Shown here one piece after another: positions 8,772 to 18,147 of a DNA stretch of 64,000 nt (within the stretch, counting starts at the first letter, position 1; the number at the start of each line of letters is the position of its first letter). The stretch is from an uncultured bacterium (GTDB lineage Bacteria > Planctomycetota > UBA1135 > GCA-002686595), in the NCBI GenBank assembly GCA_938083085.1, contig CALLKX010000003.1, forward strand, positions 62,001-126,000, in the 5' to 3' direction. The notes below the pieces were generated by a model. The model made no database searches. It was not told the origin of the DNA and worked only from the letters and a program-made list of their open reading frames with translations. Both the position numbers and the translations under genes were made by a program.

Positions 8772-9851
8772 TCAGTCCTCGGCCCAGTTCCCGGAGGGCT
8801 GGCCGTCTCTCGAGAAGGTGCGGCTCTTGCGCGAGTTGTAGACGCTCACGAAGTAGGTGCAGCGCTTGCACACGTCCGGGTAGTCCCCGGCTTCGTGCTG
8901 CTCAATGAGCCCGTCGATGCCGTCCCCCGCCCAGACCTCGGCGAGCGGGGTCTCATTGACGTTGCCTACGACGAGCTCCGCCTCCACATCGCGGCAGGCG
9001 CAGGCGTTGACGTCGCCATTGGCGAGCACGACCGGCTTGGTGAAGAGGAGCTCGCAGGCGCCGCGCTTGTACGGCATCTTGCGTGGGGTGAGGCCCACGC
9101 TGTCGAGGGCTTCGGGGGTCACCTTGCCCGCCCACGAGTCGTAGTCGGGCATGTCCGCGATCTCCACGAGCCCCTTGGATTCCAGCGCGCGCAGGCGATC
9201 CCAGAGCTCACCGTGGCACGCAGAGGGGGGGCAGCGGAGGGCGAGGGTGAAGGGGATCGCCGTCGCCGTTGTCTCCTTCAACTCGATGAAGTCGAGCACG
9301 GCGTCCCTCGCCGCCTCGAACTTCGCGACGCCCATGATCTCGTTCCACGTGGCCGCGTCGAAGCCGCCCCAGGACACGTGGACGTGGAGCTTCTCCGCAT
9401 AGCTCATCAGGCGCTCGGACTTCTCCCGCGTCATCAGGATGGCGTTGGTGTAGAAGCTCATGGAGCGGACCTCTTCCCGGGCCATGAGGTCGTCGAGGCG
9501 CTCGAACATGTGCTTGTCCACGAAGGGGTCCCCGACGATCGGGGTGAGCGAGACGCTCCGACCGCCCATCTCGACGTAGTCGTCGACCACCTTGCGGAAG
9601 TCGTCCATGGACATCGTGGTCTTGCGGCGCTCCATCTGCGGGTAGGCGCAGAAGACGCAGCTCGCGTTGCAGATGTTGGTCCCCTCGACGTGTAGCCCGC
9701 GGGGGAGCTTCCGGAGCTCCTCAAGCCGGCGGCGGATCGCCTTGCGGTGAAAGAGGTGGTGCCACTCGGTGTCCACCACGTCGAGGACGTGGCGGAGCCG
9801 CGCCCTCAAGGAGGCCGGCAGGAGGGCTCGGACCTGGCTTCGGATGGACAT
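8772..9851 (-). CDS. Radical SAM protein with SPASM-like C-terminal Cys
   Basis: This 359-residue protein has the radical SAM iron-sulphur motif CNASCVFC (Cys61, Cys65, Cys68), followed by SLTPIVGDPFVDKHMFE, typical of the family's second strand region. The C-terminal part has further Cys clusters (CELLF, NACACRDVE, CKRCTYF), arranged like a SPASM/twitch domain that binds extra iron-sulphur clusters. Such proteins modify peptides, proteins or carbohydrates. No precursor peptide, methyltransferase or glycosyltransferase gene lies beside it, so the substrate cannot be named. The ATG at 9851 is chosen because it precedes the basic N-terminal region and sits 8 bases after a TAGACT box; longer in-frame starts have low-complexity sequence. 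Confidence 0.85.
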   Translation of the reverse strand: MSIRSQVRALLPASLRARLRHVLDVVDTEWHHLFHRKAIRRRLEELRKLPRGLHVEGTNICNASCVFCAYPQMERRKTTMSMDDFRKVVDDYVEMGGRSVSLTPIVGDPFVDKHMFERLDDLMAREEVRSMSFYTNAILMTREKSERLMSYAEKLHVHVSWGGFDAATWNEIMGVAKFEAARDAVLDFIELKETTATAIPFTLALRCPPSACHGELWDRLRALESKGLVEIADMPDYDSWAGKVTPEALDSVGLTPRKMPYKRGACELLFTKPVVLANGDVNACACRDVEAELVVGNVNETPLAEVWAGDGIDGLIEQHEAGDYPDVCKRCTYFVSVYNSRKSRTFSRDGQPSGNWAED

Positions 9852-9859
9852 GCGACTGG

Positions 9860-9865
9860 AGTCTA
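9860..9865 (-). promoter_or_regulatory. -10-like TAGACT box before the radical SAM gene
   Basis: TAGACT on the minus strand lies 8 bases before the ATG at 9851, which would place the transcript start at or next to the start codon. Confidence 0.5.
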
Positions 9866-10031
9866 CCCCGCGGTGCCCCCGGAGTCCCTGGAGTCCCCGC
9901 TGTCGCCGCGACTCAGCCTGCGACTCTCCGCTCGGGCCTCGGCCCTGGGAGCCAGGTATGGCTGATCGCGGAGGCCAGGCGCAGCCCCCGAAGCGTCGCC
10001 GCCAAAGCGTCGCCTCAGCCGGGGGAGCTCG

Positions 10032-10075
10032 AATAACAAAGGCAGCGCGGACCCGAGACCGGATCCGCGCTGCCT
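10032..10075 (-). terminator. Rho-independent terminator of the hydrolase-like gene
   Basis: AGGCAGCGCGGA (10040-10051) and TCCGCGCTGCCT (10064-10075) form a perfect 12-bp stem. On the minus strand it is followed by TTTGTTATT. It starts about 20 bases after the stop of the gene at 10097-10930, and separates it from the radical SAM gene. Confidence 0.85.
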
Positions 10076-10096
10076 CTTGAGAGGGGGGGCTCGGGC

Positions 10097-10930
10097 TTAC
10101 TTCTTGGGCATGACCTGATCGCGGAGCCACGACGAGGTCGACGTCTTGAGGCGCTTGTCTTGGAGGATCGTCGCCGAGTCGTTCTTGAGGGCGTTGATCT
10201 CCACGAACTCGAGGCCGTCGTTGGCTTCGTGGGCGGAATCCCGGATCTCATCCGCGGCCTTCCTCGAGGCCTTGGGGGCGAGGATCAGGGTGGGGAGTCC
10301 GCCGAGGTCGCCGACTCCGCCGCTGACGTCGTAGCCGAGGGACTCCTTGGCCGGGTCGATCAGCACGATCGCGCGCACGTTGCCGTCCTTGGCAGCGCGA
10401 CGCACAACGAGGGCTGCGCCGGCACCCACACCCACGAGGGAGAGGTTGGACGCATGGACGCCGTCCTGTTTGAGGAGGAACTTCGTCGCTGCGTCGACGT
10501 CGCGGGTGCTCATGGCCCACAGGGTCTTGCGAGCCTTCTCGTCCGCCTTCTCGAAGTTGGTGTCCTCGGTGGCGCTCGCGCCGTGCCCGCGGAGGTCGAG
10601 GGTCAGGACCGCGAAGCCCTTCTTGTGCAGGTAAACCGCCATCTCCGCGAGCTCCTCACGGGAGGACCCCGCGTCATGCAGCAGCATCGCCGCAGGTGCC
10701 GGGGTCGAGTTCTTGCGACGCTTTGGCTCGTAGTAGCTCGCGGAGAGGAGCTGACGGTCCTTCGTCTCAAGAGAGACGGAGTTGGACGAGTCGATCCGCT
10801 CGCTGATGGCGCCGGTCACCAGCGGCGCGGCGACGGAGGGGCAGAGCGACATGGCAGCGGGGTCGGACGATGCAGCGGCAGCGACGACCAGGGCGAGGCT
10901 CAGGAGCATGGAGTGGAGTCTGCGGGGCAA
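10097..10930 (-). CDS. Exported alpha/beta-hydrolase-fold protein lacking the nucleophile
   Basis: This 277-residue protein has a signal peptide (basic MPRRLHS, then a hydrophobic stretch) and an alpha/beta-hydrolase core: AAMLLHDAG (strand 3 and oxyanion loop), GFAVLTLDLRGHGAS, and LSLVGVGAGAALVVRRAA at the nucleophile elbow. The elbow reads GVGAG where active enzymes have GxSxG, so Ser is replaced by Gly. I also see no acid loop or catalytic His in the usual C-terminal places (LILAPKAS and INALKND stand there). It is therefore probably a non-catalytic member. The start used is TTG at 10930, because it supplies the basic n-region; the ATG at 10909 is an alternative that would remove it. Confidence 0.75.
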   Translation of the reverse strand: MPRRLHSMLLSLALVVAAAASSDPAAMSLCPSVAAPLVTGAISERIDSSNSVSLETKDRQLLSASYYEPKRRKNSTPAPAAMLLHDAGSSREELAEMAVYLHKKGFAVLTLDLRGHGASATEDTNFEKADEKARKTLWAMSTRDVDAATKFLLKQDGVHASNLSLVGVGAGAALVVRRAAKDGNVRAIVLIDPAKESLGYDVSGGVGDLGGLPTLILAPKASRKAADEIRDSAHEANDGLEFVEINALKNDSATILQDKRLKTSTSSWLRDQVMPKK

Positions 10931-11266
10931 CGAAGAACCCGGTGACCGGCAGCCCTGAAGGCGCCTGCATCATCGGGTGGAGGAGGATCAGTTGGAGAAG
11001 CTCAACCCGTGGGCTAAGCGACGCGGGCGGAGACCATACCAGACCTCACCACGCGATTGCCTCCACTAGGCACGCTCTGTCCGCGCGGGTACCCATTGAT
11101 CTGTCACTTTTGGCGGTGAATCCACCTCAGGGACACTCGGTGGGGCCGACAGGGGCGCTTCTTGGACGCTCAGGCCCCGGGGGCGAGGGCTCTTCTCGTG
11201 TCCGCGCTCCCCCTCGGGCGCCGTTTAGAGACGAGCCCGAGGGGGAGGCTTGGACCAAGCCTCTGG
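10931..11266. other. Intergenic region between hydrolase-like and helicase genes
   Basis: This 336-base stretch lies downstream of the helicase and upstream of the hydrolase-like gene, both on the minus strand. Apart from the hairpin at 11207-11247 I see nothing. The promoter of the hydrolase-like gene should be here. Confidence 0.5.
11207..11247 (-). terminator. Perfect 13-bp hairpin after the helicase gene
   Basis: CTCCCCCTCGGGC (11207-11219) pairs perfectly with GCCCGAGGGGGAG (11235-11247), with a 15-base loop. It lies about 20 bases after the helicase stop. There is no T-tract on the minus strand, so it may act as a Rho-assisted terminator or 3' protecting structure. Confidence 0.55.
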
Positions 11267-13885
11267 TTAGCCGAGGGCCAGCTGCTTGCGAGCGTCGACC
11301 TCATCTCGGTTCATCGCCTCGATGGCCTCGTCAAGGCGGTCGACGATGTCCCAGTCCCGGTCCACCGAGCGCCGGACGTTCCGCATGAGCTGGATCGCCA
11401 TGCGGAAGACGCGACAGACATCCCCGGGGTTGACCTCCAGCTGCTCCTCAAGCTCATCCATGGAGAGCCCGCCAAACCAGCCCAGGGTCGTCGGAGTCAG
11501 GCCCCAGTCGGGCCGCTTCATCGGCGGCTCGACGCCGAACCGCGCCTCGGCCTGGCAGATCTCGCTGACCACCGAGTCGATGTGGCGCCGGGTGCCGCCG
11601 AACATCGAAGCCGGGACCCACGGTCGCTGCGCGGCCCGCCGCTCCTCGTGGATCATGGCCACGAAGACCATGGCCAGTGCCTTCGGCGGGAGGGTCTCGA
11701 GGGTGCCCCTGAAGAGCAACTCGGTGATCTGGAGCTCGTACCCACCGAGGCAGCGGGCGATCTCGCCTTTGCCGGTGACCGCCTGGTCCTTGATGTAGCC
11801 GAGCTCCTCGAGGAGGTCGAGGTGCCGGCCGATCAGGCGCATCTGCTCCCGGCGCTGACGCGCCCTCGCCTTGGCATTCTTCTCGCGGTTCTGGAAGGAA
11901 TGGAACGACTTTTCCCAGGCCTCGTGCACGCGATCTCGGCCGACCCGGGAGACCAGGTGGAGCAGGGTGGAGTAGTTCATCCGGAAGCGGCTCATCACCG
12001 CTTCGGGGCGGCCGCCCACCCAGCGCTCCACCGGCGCGTCCTTGAGTTCCTGGTCAGGGAGCAGCTGGAACACGAAGCCCTTGTCGTCGATGCCTTGCCG
12101 GCCGGCGCGGCCGGCCATCTGCATGTAATCGCGGGTTCGGAGCCAGTCGAAGGAGATCCCGTCGAACTTGCGCAGGCCCGCGAAGACGACCGCCCGCGCT
12201 GGCATGTTGATGCCGAGGGCGAAGGTCTCCGTCGTGAAGAGCATCTTCAAGAGCCCGGCGGTGAACATGCGCTCGACGACCTCCTTGTAGATGGGAAGCA
12301 TGCCCGCGTGGTGGTAGGCCACGCCCGAGCGCGCCATGCGGAAGACCTCGCCGTCCAGGTGCCCGCGGCCCAGGTCAAAGGAGGTCAGGAGCTCCTCCTG
12401 GAGCTCAGCCATGCGTCTTGACTGCTCGGGGGACAGCAGGTCCCGCTGCTCGTTCTTGCGCGCCAGCCGTTCACAGTCCTTGCGTGAGAAAGAGAACACG
12501 AGGGCCGGCAGGAGCTCACGGTCCACGAGCTCGTCAAACAGCGGGCGCGGATCGGGCGGTTCCGGGCGGCCGAAGCCGCGTCCTCGTCCGCGTCCACCTC
12601 TGCCGCGCCGCCGACTGCGCCTGGCCGGCGCCTTGGCCGCTGCGGTCTCGGCACGCTGGCGGGCTCGCTTGATCCCGGACGGCTCGAAGGTGCTCGCCTC
12701 TGGCGTGTGCACCCAGTGGGAGAGGGGGACGGGACGGTTGTCGTCGATGATCACGTCGACGTCCTGGGGCCGGATCTCCTCCATCCACGCGCCGAGCTCC
12801 TCCACGTTGGCGATCGTCGCCGAGAGGGCGATGACGCGGGCGTTGGGGGGCATGAAGATCAGGCTCTCCTCCCACACCGTTCCACGCTCCCGATCGTCGA
12901 GGTAGTGCACCTCGTCGAAGACGACGTAGGCCACGTCGTCCAGGAGCCGGGGGTTCTCGAAGATCGCGTTGCGCAGGATCTCCGTGGTCATGATCAGCAC
13001 CCGCGCCGACTGGTGGATCGTCACGTCGCCGGTCATGAGCCCGACGTCGATCATCGGGTCGTCGCGGAAGTCCCGGTACTTTTGGTTCGAGAGCGCCTTG
13101 ATCGGGGCGGTGTAGATGCAGCGCTTGCCCGAGCGCACCGCAACCTCGATGGCGTACTCGGCCACGAGCGTCTTCCCCGCGCCTGTGGGCGCCGAGACCA
13201 GGACGTTCCGACCCTCGCGGATCGCGTCGACGGCCTTCAGCTGGAAGTGCGAGAGCTTGAAGCCCTTCCAGCCCACCACCCGTCCGTCGGGACCGAAGAC
13301 CTCGGTCGGCGGCGGGAGCTCATCCGGCCCCTTGGGCCCCGATGGGTCGGCACGCCTCGCGGTCAGGGCCGGGGCGGGCGTTGAGGGCGGGGCCGCGGGG
13401 ACCGTCGAGGATGGTCTCGCAGAGGTCCCCCTCTCTGTCGATGTCGCGACCTCTTCACGGTCTTCGCGCGGACGGCGGCTGCGCTTGCGGCCCCCTGAGG
13501 CTCGGCGCCGGGAAGCGCGCCCGCTGGGGTCGCTGCCCTCTGAGTCTGAGCCAGCCGGGTCTGAGCCAGCCGGGTCGGATTCGGCCGGGTCGGATTCGGC
13601 CCGGTCGGGTTCAGCTCGGTCGGATTCCGCGGGGGAGCTCCCTTCAGGGTCGTCCGGCCCACTCGCTCTCTCGCTCGCCGGCCCACTTTCCTCGTCGCGC
13701 CGGCGCGCACGCGGGCGGCGGCGCCTGCCTCGCCTGCGGCCACCGGGCTCGCCGTCTGGCGCTCCCTCGGAAGGCGCCTCGGGCGCAGCCTCGGCATCGG
13801 GATCGGGCCCGAGGTACCCGAAGGGAAGCTCCCCGCCAGGGGTCTCGCCGCCCTCGCTGGGCGGTCTCTGGTCGTGTTCTGACAT
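11267..13885 (-). CDS. Ski2-like (HelY/Mtr4-type) DEAD/H-box RNA helicase
   Basis: This 872-residue superfamily 2 helicase has APTGAGKT (motif I, about residue 230), PIKALSNQK (Ia), TTEILRN, DEVH (motif II, about 323), SATI (motif III, about 352) and QMAGRAGRQG (motif VI, about 595). The order and wording match the Ski2/Mtr4/HelY group, which unwinds RNA for decay or processing. The C-terminal part fits the winged-helix and DSHCT-like region. The first 180 residues are low-complexity (Ser, Asp, Glu, Pro, Arg), with Arg-rich stretches and a pentapeptide repeat encoded by 15-bp DNA repeats; a second RGRGGRGRGRG-type Arg/Gly stretch sits between the helicase lobes. Such stretches often bind RNA. 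The ATG at 13885 is the only good start. Bacterial members are found in actinobacteria and a few other phyla. Confidence 0.9.
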   Translation of the reverse strand: MSEHDQRPPSEGGETPGGELPFGYLGPDPDAEAAPEAPSEGAPDGEPGGRRRGRRRRPRARRRDEESGPASERASGPDDPEGSSPAESDRAEPDRAESDPAESDPAGSDPAGSDSEGSDPSGRASRRRASGGRKRSRRPREDREEVATSTERGTSARPSSTVPAAPPSTPAPALTARRADPSGPKGPDELPPPTEVFGPDGRVVGWKGFKLSHFQLKAVDAIREGRNVLVSAPTGAGKTLVAEYAIEVAVRSGKRCIYTAPIKALSNQKYRDFRDDPMIDVGLMTGDVTIHQSARVLIMTTEILRNAIFENPRLLDDVAYVVFDEVHYLDDRERGTVWEESLIFMPPNARVIALSATIANVEELGAWMEEIRPQDVDVIIDDNRPVPLSHWVHTPEASTFEPSGIKRARQRAETAAAKAPARRSRRRGRGGRGRGRGFGRPEPPDPRPLFDELVDRELLPALVFSFSRKDCERLARKNEQRDLLSPEQSRRMAELQEELLTSFDLGRGHLDGEVFRMARSGVAYHHAGMLPIYKEVVERMFTAGLLKMLFTTETFALGINMPARAVVFAGLRKFDGISFDWLRTRDYMQMAGRAGRQGIDDKGFVFQLLPDQELKDAPVERWVGGRPEAVMSRFRMNYSTLLHLVSRVGRDRVHEAWEKSFHSFQNREKNAKARARQRREQMRLIGRHLDLLEELGYIKDQAVTGKGEIARCLGGYELQITELLFRGTLETLPPKALAMVFVAMIHEERRAAQRPWVPASMFGGTRRHIDSVVSEICQAEARFGVEPPMKRPDWGLTPTTLGWFGGLSMDELEEQLEVNPGDVCRVFRMAIQLMRNVRRSVDRDWDIVDRLDEAIEAMNRDEVDARKQLALG
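13545..13634 (-). repeat. Six 15-bp tandem repeats in the helicase N-terminal coding region
   Basis: Six units run head to tail in register, starting at 13545: two identical TCTGAGCCAGCCGGG, then variants such as TCGGATTCGGCCGGG. Read on the minus strand they encode an acidic Ser-Asp-Pro-Ala-Glu type pentapeptide repeat. The unit is a multiple of three, so copy-number changes would keep the frame. Confidence 0.8.
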
Positions 13886-14023
13886 CGTTGACTGGAATGT
13901 GCCGCTCGGCTCCTCTGGCCGCCACCTTCGAGTCGCCGAACCCTCCCGGCCTATCTCAATCCCGCCTTCTTCTCTCGCTCAAGGCGCCATCGGGGTTGCT
14001 CGACGCGCGGTCCTGGCCGGGGG

Positions 14024-14665
14024 TCATTCGGCGTTCAGGTGACCTGTGCGCACGAAGATGACGGTCTCCTCTTCCACATGTGGGTGGTGAACGGACAGGT
14101 GGGGGCTCCGCAGCCAGGTGCCGGCGGGGTAGCTGCCGTGCTCGTCCTGGAACGTGCCGGAGAGCACCAGGATCTCCTCGCCGCCGAAGTGCTGATGTCG
14201 TACGAAGCGCTCATTGGTTGGCCAGTGGACCAGGGCCGCGCCGTGGCGCGGGTCGTCAGCCAGCGGCTTGACGCGGAGGCCCCCGTGGCCGGGGAGCCAG
14301 GGCTGTCCCGCAGAGGCGATGTGTAGGTGGGGGAGCTCGGCGCCAGGGTCACCGGCGGGATAGCTCTTGACGAAGAGCGTGCAGCCCTCGGCGCTGGCTG
14401 TGACCTCACCGGAGCTCGACGGGATGCGGCCATACTCCCCGGGCGCGAGCTCGCCGTGGGAGGTGGACCAGGAGCCCTCAAGCACCAGCACGGCGACGCC
14501 ATCGTCCGGAGCCCACAGGGCTCCCGCCGCTAGCCGCACCCGCGTGGTGCGGGCGGAGTCCTGAGCGTCAGGAGGCGCGAGGAGCTGCACCTCGACGCCG
14601 GGCGTCCCTCCGGGTGCCCAGGGGAGGTCGCCGGTGTCCTGTCGCAGGTGCTCGAGCTGGGTCAT
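14024..14665 (-). CDS. Cupin protein related to the ChrR anti-sigma cupin domain
   Basis: This 213-residue protein contains two cupin units. The second reads RHQHFGGEEILVLSGTFQDE followed by GSYPAGTWLRSPHLSVHHPH, the wording of the C-terminal cupin of ChrR-type anti-sigma factors. The two His, a Glu and a later His fit a metal-binding cupin site. The N-terminal zinc-binding anti-sigma part of ChrR is absent, and no sigma factor gene is adjacent, so a direct anti-sigma role is not supported. Proteins of this sort are often annotated as acetylacetone-cleaving-like cupins. A TAAGAT box lies 9 bases before the ATG at 14665, which fixes the start. Confidence 0.8.
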   Translation of the reverse strand: MTQLEHLRQDTGDLPWAPGGTPGVEVQLLAPPDAQDSARTTRVRLAAGALWAPDDGVAVLVLEGSWSTSHGELAPGEYGRIPSSSGEVTASAEGCTLFVKSYPAGDPGAELPHLHIASAGQPWLPGHGGLRVKPLADDPRHGAALVHWPTNERFVRHQHFGGEEILVLSGTFQDEHGSYPAGTWLRSPHLSVHHPHVEEETVIFVRTGHLNAE

Positions 14666-14674
14666 GGGGCGTCC

Positions 14675-14680
14675 ATCTTA
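14675..14680 (-). promoter_or_regulatory. -10-like TAAGAT box before the cupin gene
   Basis: TAAGAT on the minus strand lies 9 bases before the ATG at 14665. A leaderless or nearly leaderless transcript is predicted. Confidence 0.5.
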
Positions 14681-14803
14681 GGACATTCCGCCGGCGCCCC
14701 CTTGCCCCACGGGGCTTCGGGGGCCGCGCCGACGCCCGGCGTTTGGAGCCAGGCTGCTGGAGGGTTCAGCGCCCCCCCGGCGCTGGTCGATACCAATCCC
14801 ACG

Positions 14804-16120
<1,317 letters not shown>

Positions 16121-16425
16121 GCGTCAGCCTCCGGCGGCCGGTACTCGCCGGGCCGAGCGCGTAGACGGCGGAGCGACCCGCACATCCTCGAGGGTGGGGC
16201 GCCGGTGAGCGGGCCCTTCGGGTGCGACGCCGGGTCGCACCTTGGCGTTGGTGCCGCGTCGACGTGGACTAGCGCGAGTCCCAGACTGGCCCGGCGGGGC
16301 TGCGATCTGGTTTGGGCAGACAGTCGCGAGTCGGTGCCGCGTACCCTCTACCGGAGGGCCCCCGCGCGCCGCAGGTACGCGCCGGTCCTCGCTCAAATCT
16401 CCCCGAATCCACCGGCCTGACCCCC
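16121..16425. other. Intergenic region with a hairpin
   Basis: This 305-base gap lies between two plus-strand genes. GGTGCGAC (16221-16228) and GTCGCACC (16234-16241) form a perfect 8-bp stem about 100 bases after the membrane protein stop, followed by TTGGCGTTGG; it could act as a weak terminator. The promoter of the secreted protein gene should lie in the rest. I see no small gene. Confidence 0.45.
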
Positions 16426-17412
16426 ATGAAGCTCTCCGCGCCCGCTGCCATCCTCGCCCTCTCCAGCTCCCTGTCCGTCGGCGTGGCAGCGGCCGCCCCG
16501 CAGACCGAGCTCACCGTCAACGGTGGCTTTGAGACGGGGGACACCAGCTCGTGGGTGTCCTTCCCCACTCCCAACTCCACCTTCGCTGCGACCTCGGATG
16601 CCAGCAGCGGCAGCTTCGGGGGAGAGGTCTTCAACCCCGACCAGACCACCGCTGCCGTCATCAAGCAGGCCAACCTGGGCGTCGGCGCTGTGAGCCCCGG
16701 CGACGTGGTCACCATCAGCTTCTCGGCCAAGGGCACCTTCGCCAACGGCGGGGTGGCGTTCGCCGAGTTCTTCTCCGAGATCAACGGCGGCGGCGTCTCG
16801 TCGGCTGAGATCCTCACCGGTGGGCCCCTGAACCTGACCGGCTCCTGGCAGCCGTTCACCTTCACTGCGGTGGCGGGGGCGGACGTCAGCGGCGGCGTGA
16901 CCCTGCAGTTCGCGGTGGTCAACGGTGCGAACAGCGGAAGCCTGGCCCAGTTCTTCGTGGACGAGGTCTCCGTGACGCTCCCGGGGCTCGGCGCGAACTA
17001 CTGCGGCGCGAACCTGAACAGCCTCGGCCTCGAGGCGTCGATCAGCGCCCAGGGCAGCTCCGTCGCGGCGGACAACGACCTGGCCCTGACAGCCAGCGGC
17101 CTGGCGCCCAATTCGTTCGGTTTCTTCCTGACGAGCCAGGCCACCGGCTTCGCCCAGAACCCCGGTGGGAGCCAGGGCAACCTCTGCCTCGGCGGCTCGA
17201 TCGGCCGCTACGTGGGCGCCGGACAGATCCAGCAGGCGGACGCCGCCGGCGGGATCTCCCTGCCCCTCGACCTCACGGCGATTCCTCAGCCGACTGGTTT
17301 CGTTGCAGCGGCCTCGGGAGACACCTGGAGCTACCAGGCCTGGTACCGGGACTCGGTCGCAGGCCAGGCGACCTCCAACTTCACCGACGGTCTCACCATC
17401 GACTTCCAGTGA
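16426..17412 (+). CDS. Secreted carbohydrate-binding-like protein with planctomycete C-terminal domain
   Basis: This 328-residue protein has a signal peptide (MKLSAPAAILALSSSLSVGV, cleavage near AAAAP). Residues of about 25-190 begin TELTVNGGFETGDTSSWVSF, a typical opening of CBM4/9-like jelly-roll carbohydrate-binding domains. From NYCGANLNSLG to the end it shares the C-terminal domain of the protein at 6897-8093: SFGFFLT, NPGGSQGNLCLGG, GRYVGAGQI, a Trp-Tyr-Arg segment and TSNFTDG. The ATG at 16426 starts the signal peptide; upstream codons in frame are not protein-like. It probably acts at or outside the cell surface. The ligand is unknown. Confidence 0.8.
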   Translation: MKLSAPAAILALSSSLSVGVAAAAPQTELTVNGGFETGDTSSWVSFPTPNSTFAATSDASSGSFGGEVFNPDQTTAAVIKQANLGVGAVSPGDVVTISFSAKGTFANGGVAFAEFFSEINGGGVSSAEILTGGPLNLTGSWQPFTFTAVAGADVSGGVTLQFAVVNGANSGSLAQFFVDEVSVTLPGLGANYCGANLNSLGLEASISAQGSSVAADNDLALTASGLAPNSFGFFLTSQATGFAQNPGGSQGNLCLGGSIGRYVGAGQIQQADAAGGISLPLDLTAIPQPTGFVAAASGDTWSYQAWYRDSVAGQATSNFTDGLTIDFQ

Positions 17413-17760
17413 TCCAGCCCCGCCCCTCGGCCCGTGAGCACGGGCAGGGGGCGCGGGCGGAAGCCGAAGGGCCCCCGGCCCCCTCACGCGGGGGGGGGTG
17501 GACCGAGTGGTCCGGGTCATGCCGGCCGGCGGTGGTCGGGCTCTGACGGCCTCTTCGGTGATTCGGGGAGGGGCTCGCCTTGGGCGTGCGGTGGCGGATG
17601 GCGGATGGGGGATGCGCGGGGAGTTTCGAGGGTGCAATGGCTGCTCGACCGGTCGAAGGGCGGGGGCTCGGAACCGACTTCCTCCGCAAGCTCAGGCCTC
17701 GTCCTTGTTCCGGCCTCGGCCATGGGATAGACCAGGGGTCCGCACGCCCCCGGAGGGACC
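17413..17760. other. GC-rich intergenic region with hairpin and 7-bp repeat
   Basis: A hairpin at 17423-17450 (GCCCGT/ACGGGC with outer CCCCT/AGGGG) follows the secreted protein stop by 10 bases and is a likely terminator without T-tract. At 17593-17613 three 7-bp units run in tandem: GGCGGAT, GGCGGAT, GGGGGAT. No gene or RNA is recognisable in these 348 bases. Confidence 0.45.
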
Positions 17761-18066
17761 ATGAATTCACAGCACAAACACGGAACTCACCTCGAGCGCC
17801 ACCTGGCGCAACTCAAGCTCGTCTCGCGCCTCCTCGGCCACGAGCTCCACTCCCAGGGCGGCGCCAAGGCCGTCGCGCTCTCACGGGAGCAGGTGGTCGA
17901 GATGCAGGTCGCCCTCGACCTCTTCATCGAGGAGGCCACCAAGCGCCTCGGTGGCCGCTCTGGCGGCAACTTCGGCCCGCAGGCCGTCTCCGAGGGCCCG
18001 AGCGCCATTCCGATCGAGGTCCCCGGGGCCACGATCGACACCCAGCTCGCTCCGACGCGGAACTGA
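17761..18066 (+). CDS. Small conserved-looking hypothetical protein
   Basis: This 101-residue protein starts at an ATG preceded by GGAGGG at the right distance, a clear ribosome binding site that decides the start. The first 65 residues form an amphipathic helical region with many His, Leu and charged residues (HLERHLAQLKLVSRLLGHEL, then EQVVEMQVALDLFIEEATKRL), possibly a short coiled coil. The tail is Gly/Pro-rich and probably flexible. There is no signal peptide or membrane helix. I do not recognise a family. The gene stands 81 bases before the FtsQ-like gene. Confidence 0.65.
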   Translation: MNSQHKHGTHLERHLAQLKLVSRLLGHELHSQGGAKAVALSREQVVEMQVALDLFIEEATKRLGGRSGGNFGPQAVSEGPSAIPIEVPGATIDTQLAPTRN

Positions 18067-18147
18067 GCGGGGATCGAGTTCGGCGCGGGCGACCGGTGCC
18101 GCGCTCGTCCCCCGGGACCGTTGATCGCTCACCCGCTGCTTCGGAAC

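Noticed and set aside
14024..14665. Cupin protein as an active anti-sigma factor (ChrR)
   Set aside because: The zinc-binding anti-sigma half is absent, and no ECF sigma gene is adjacent; only the cupin part resembles ChrR.
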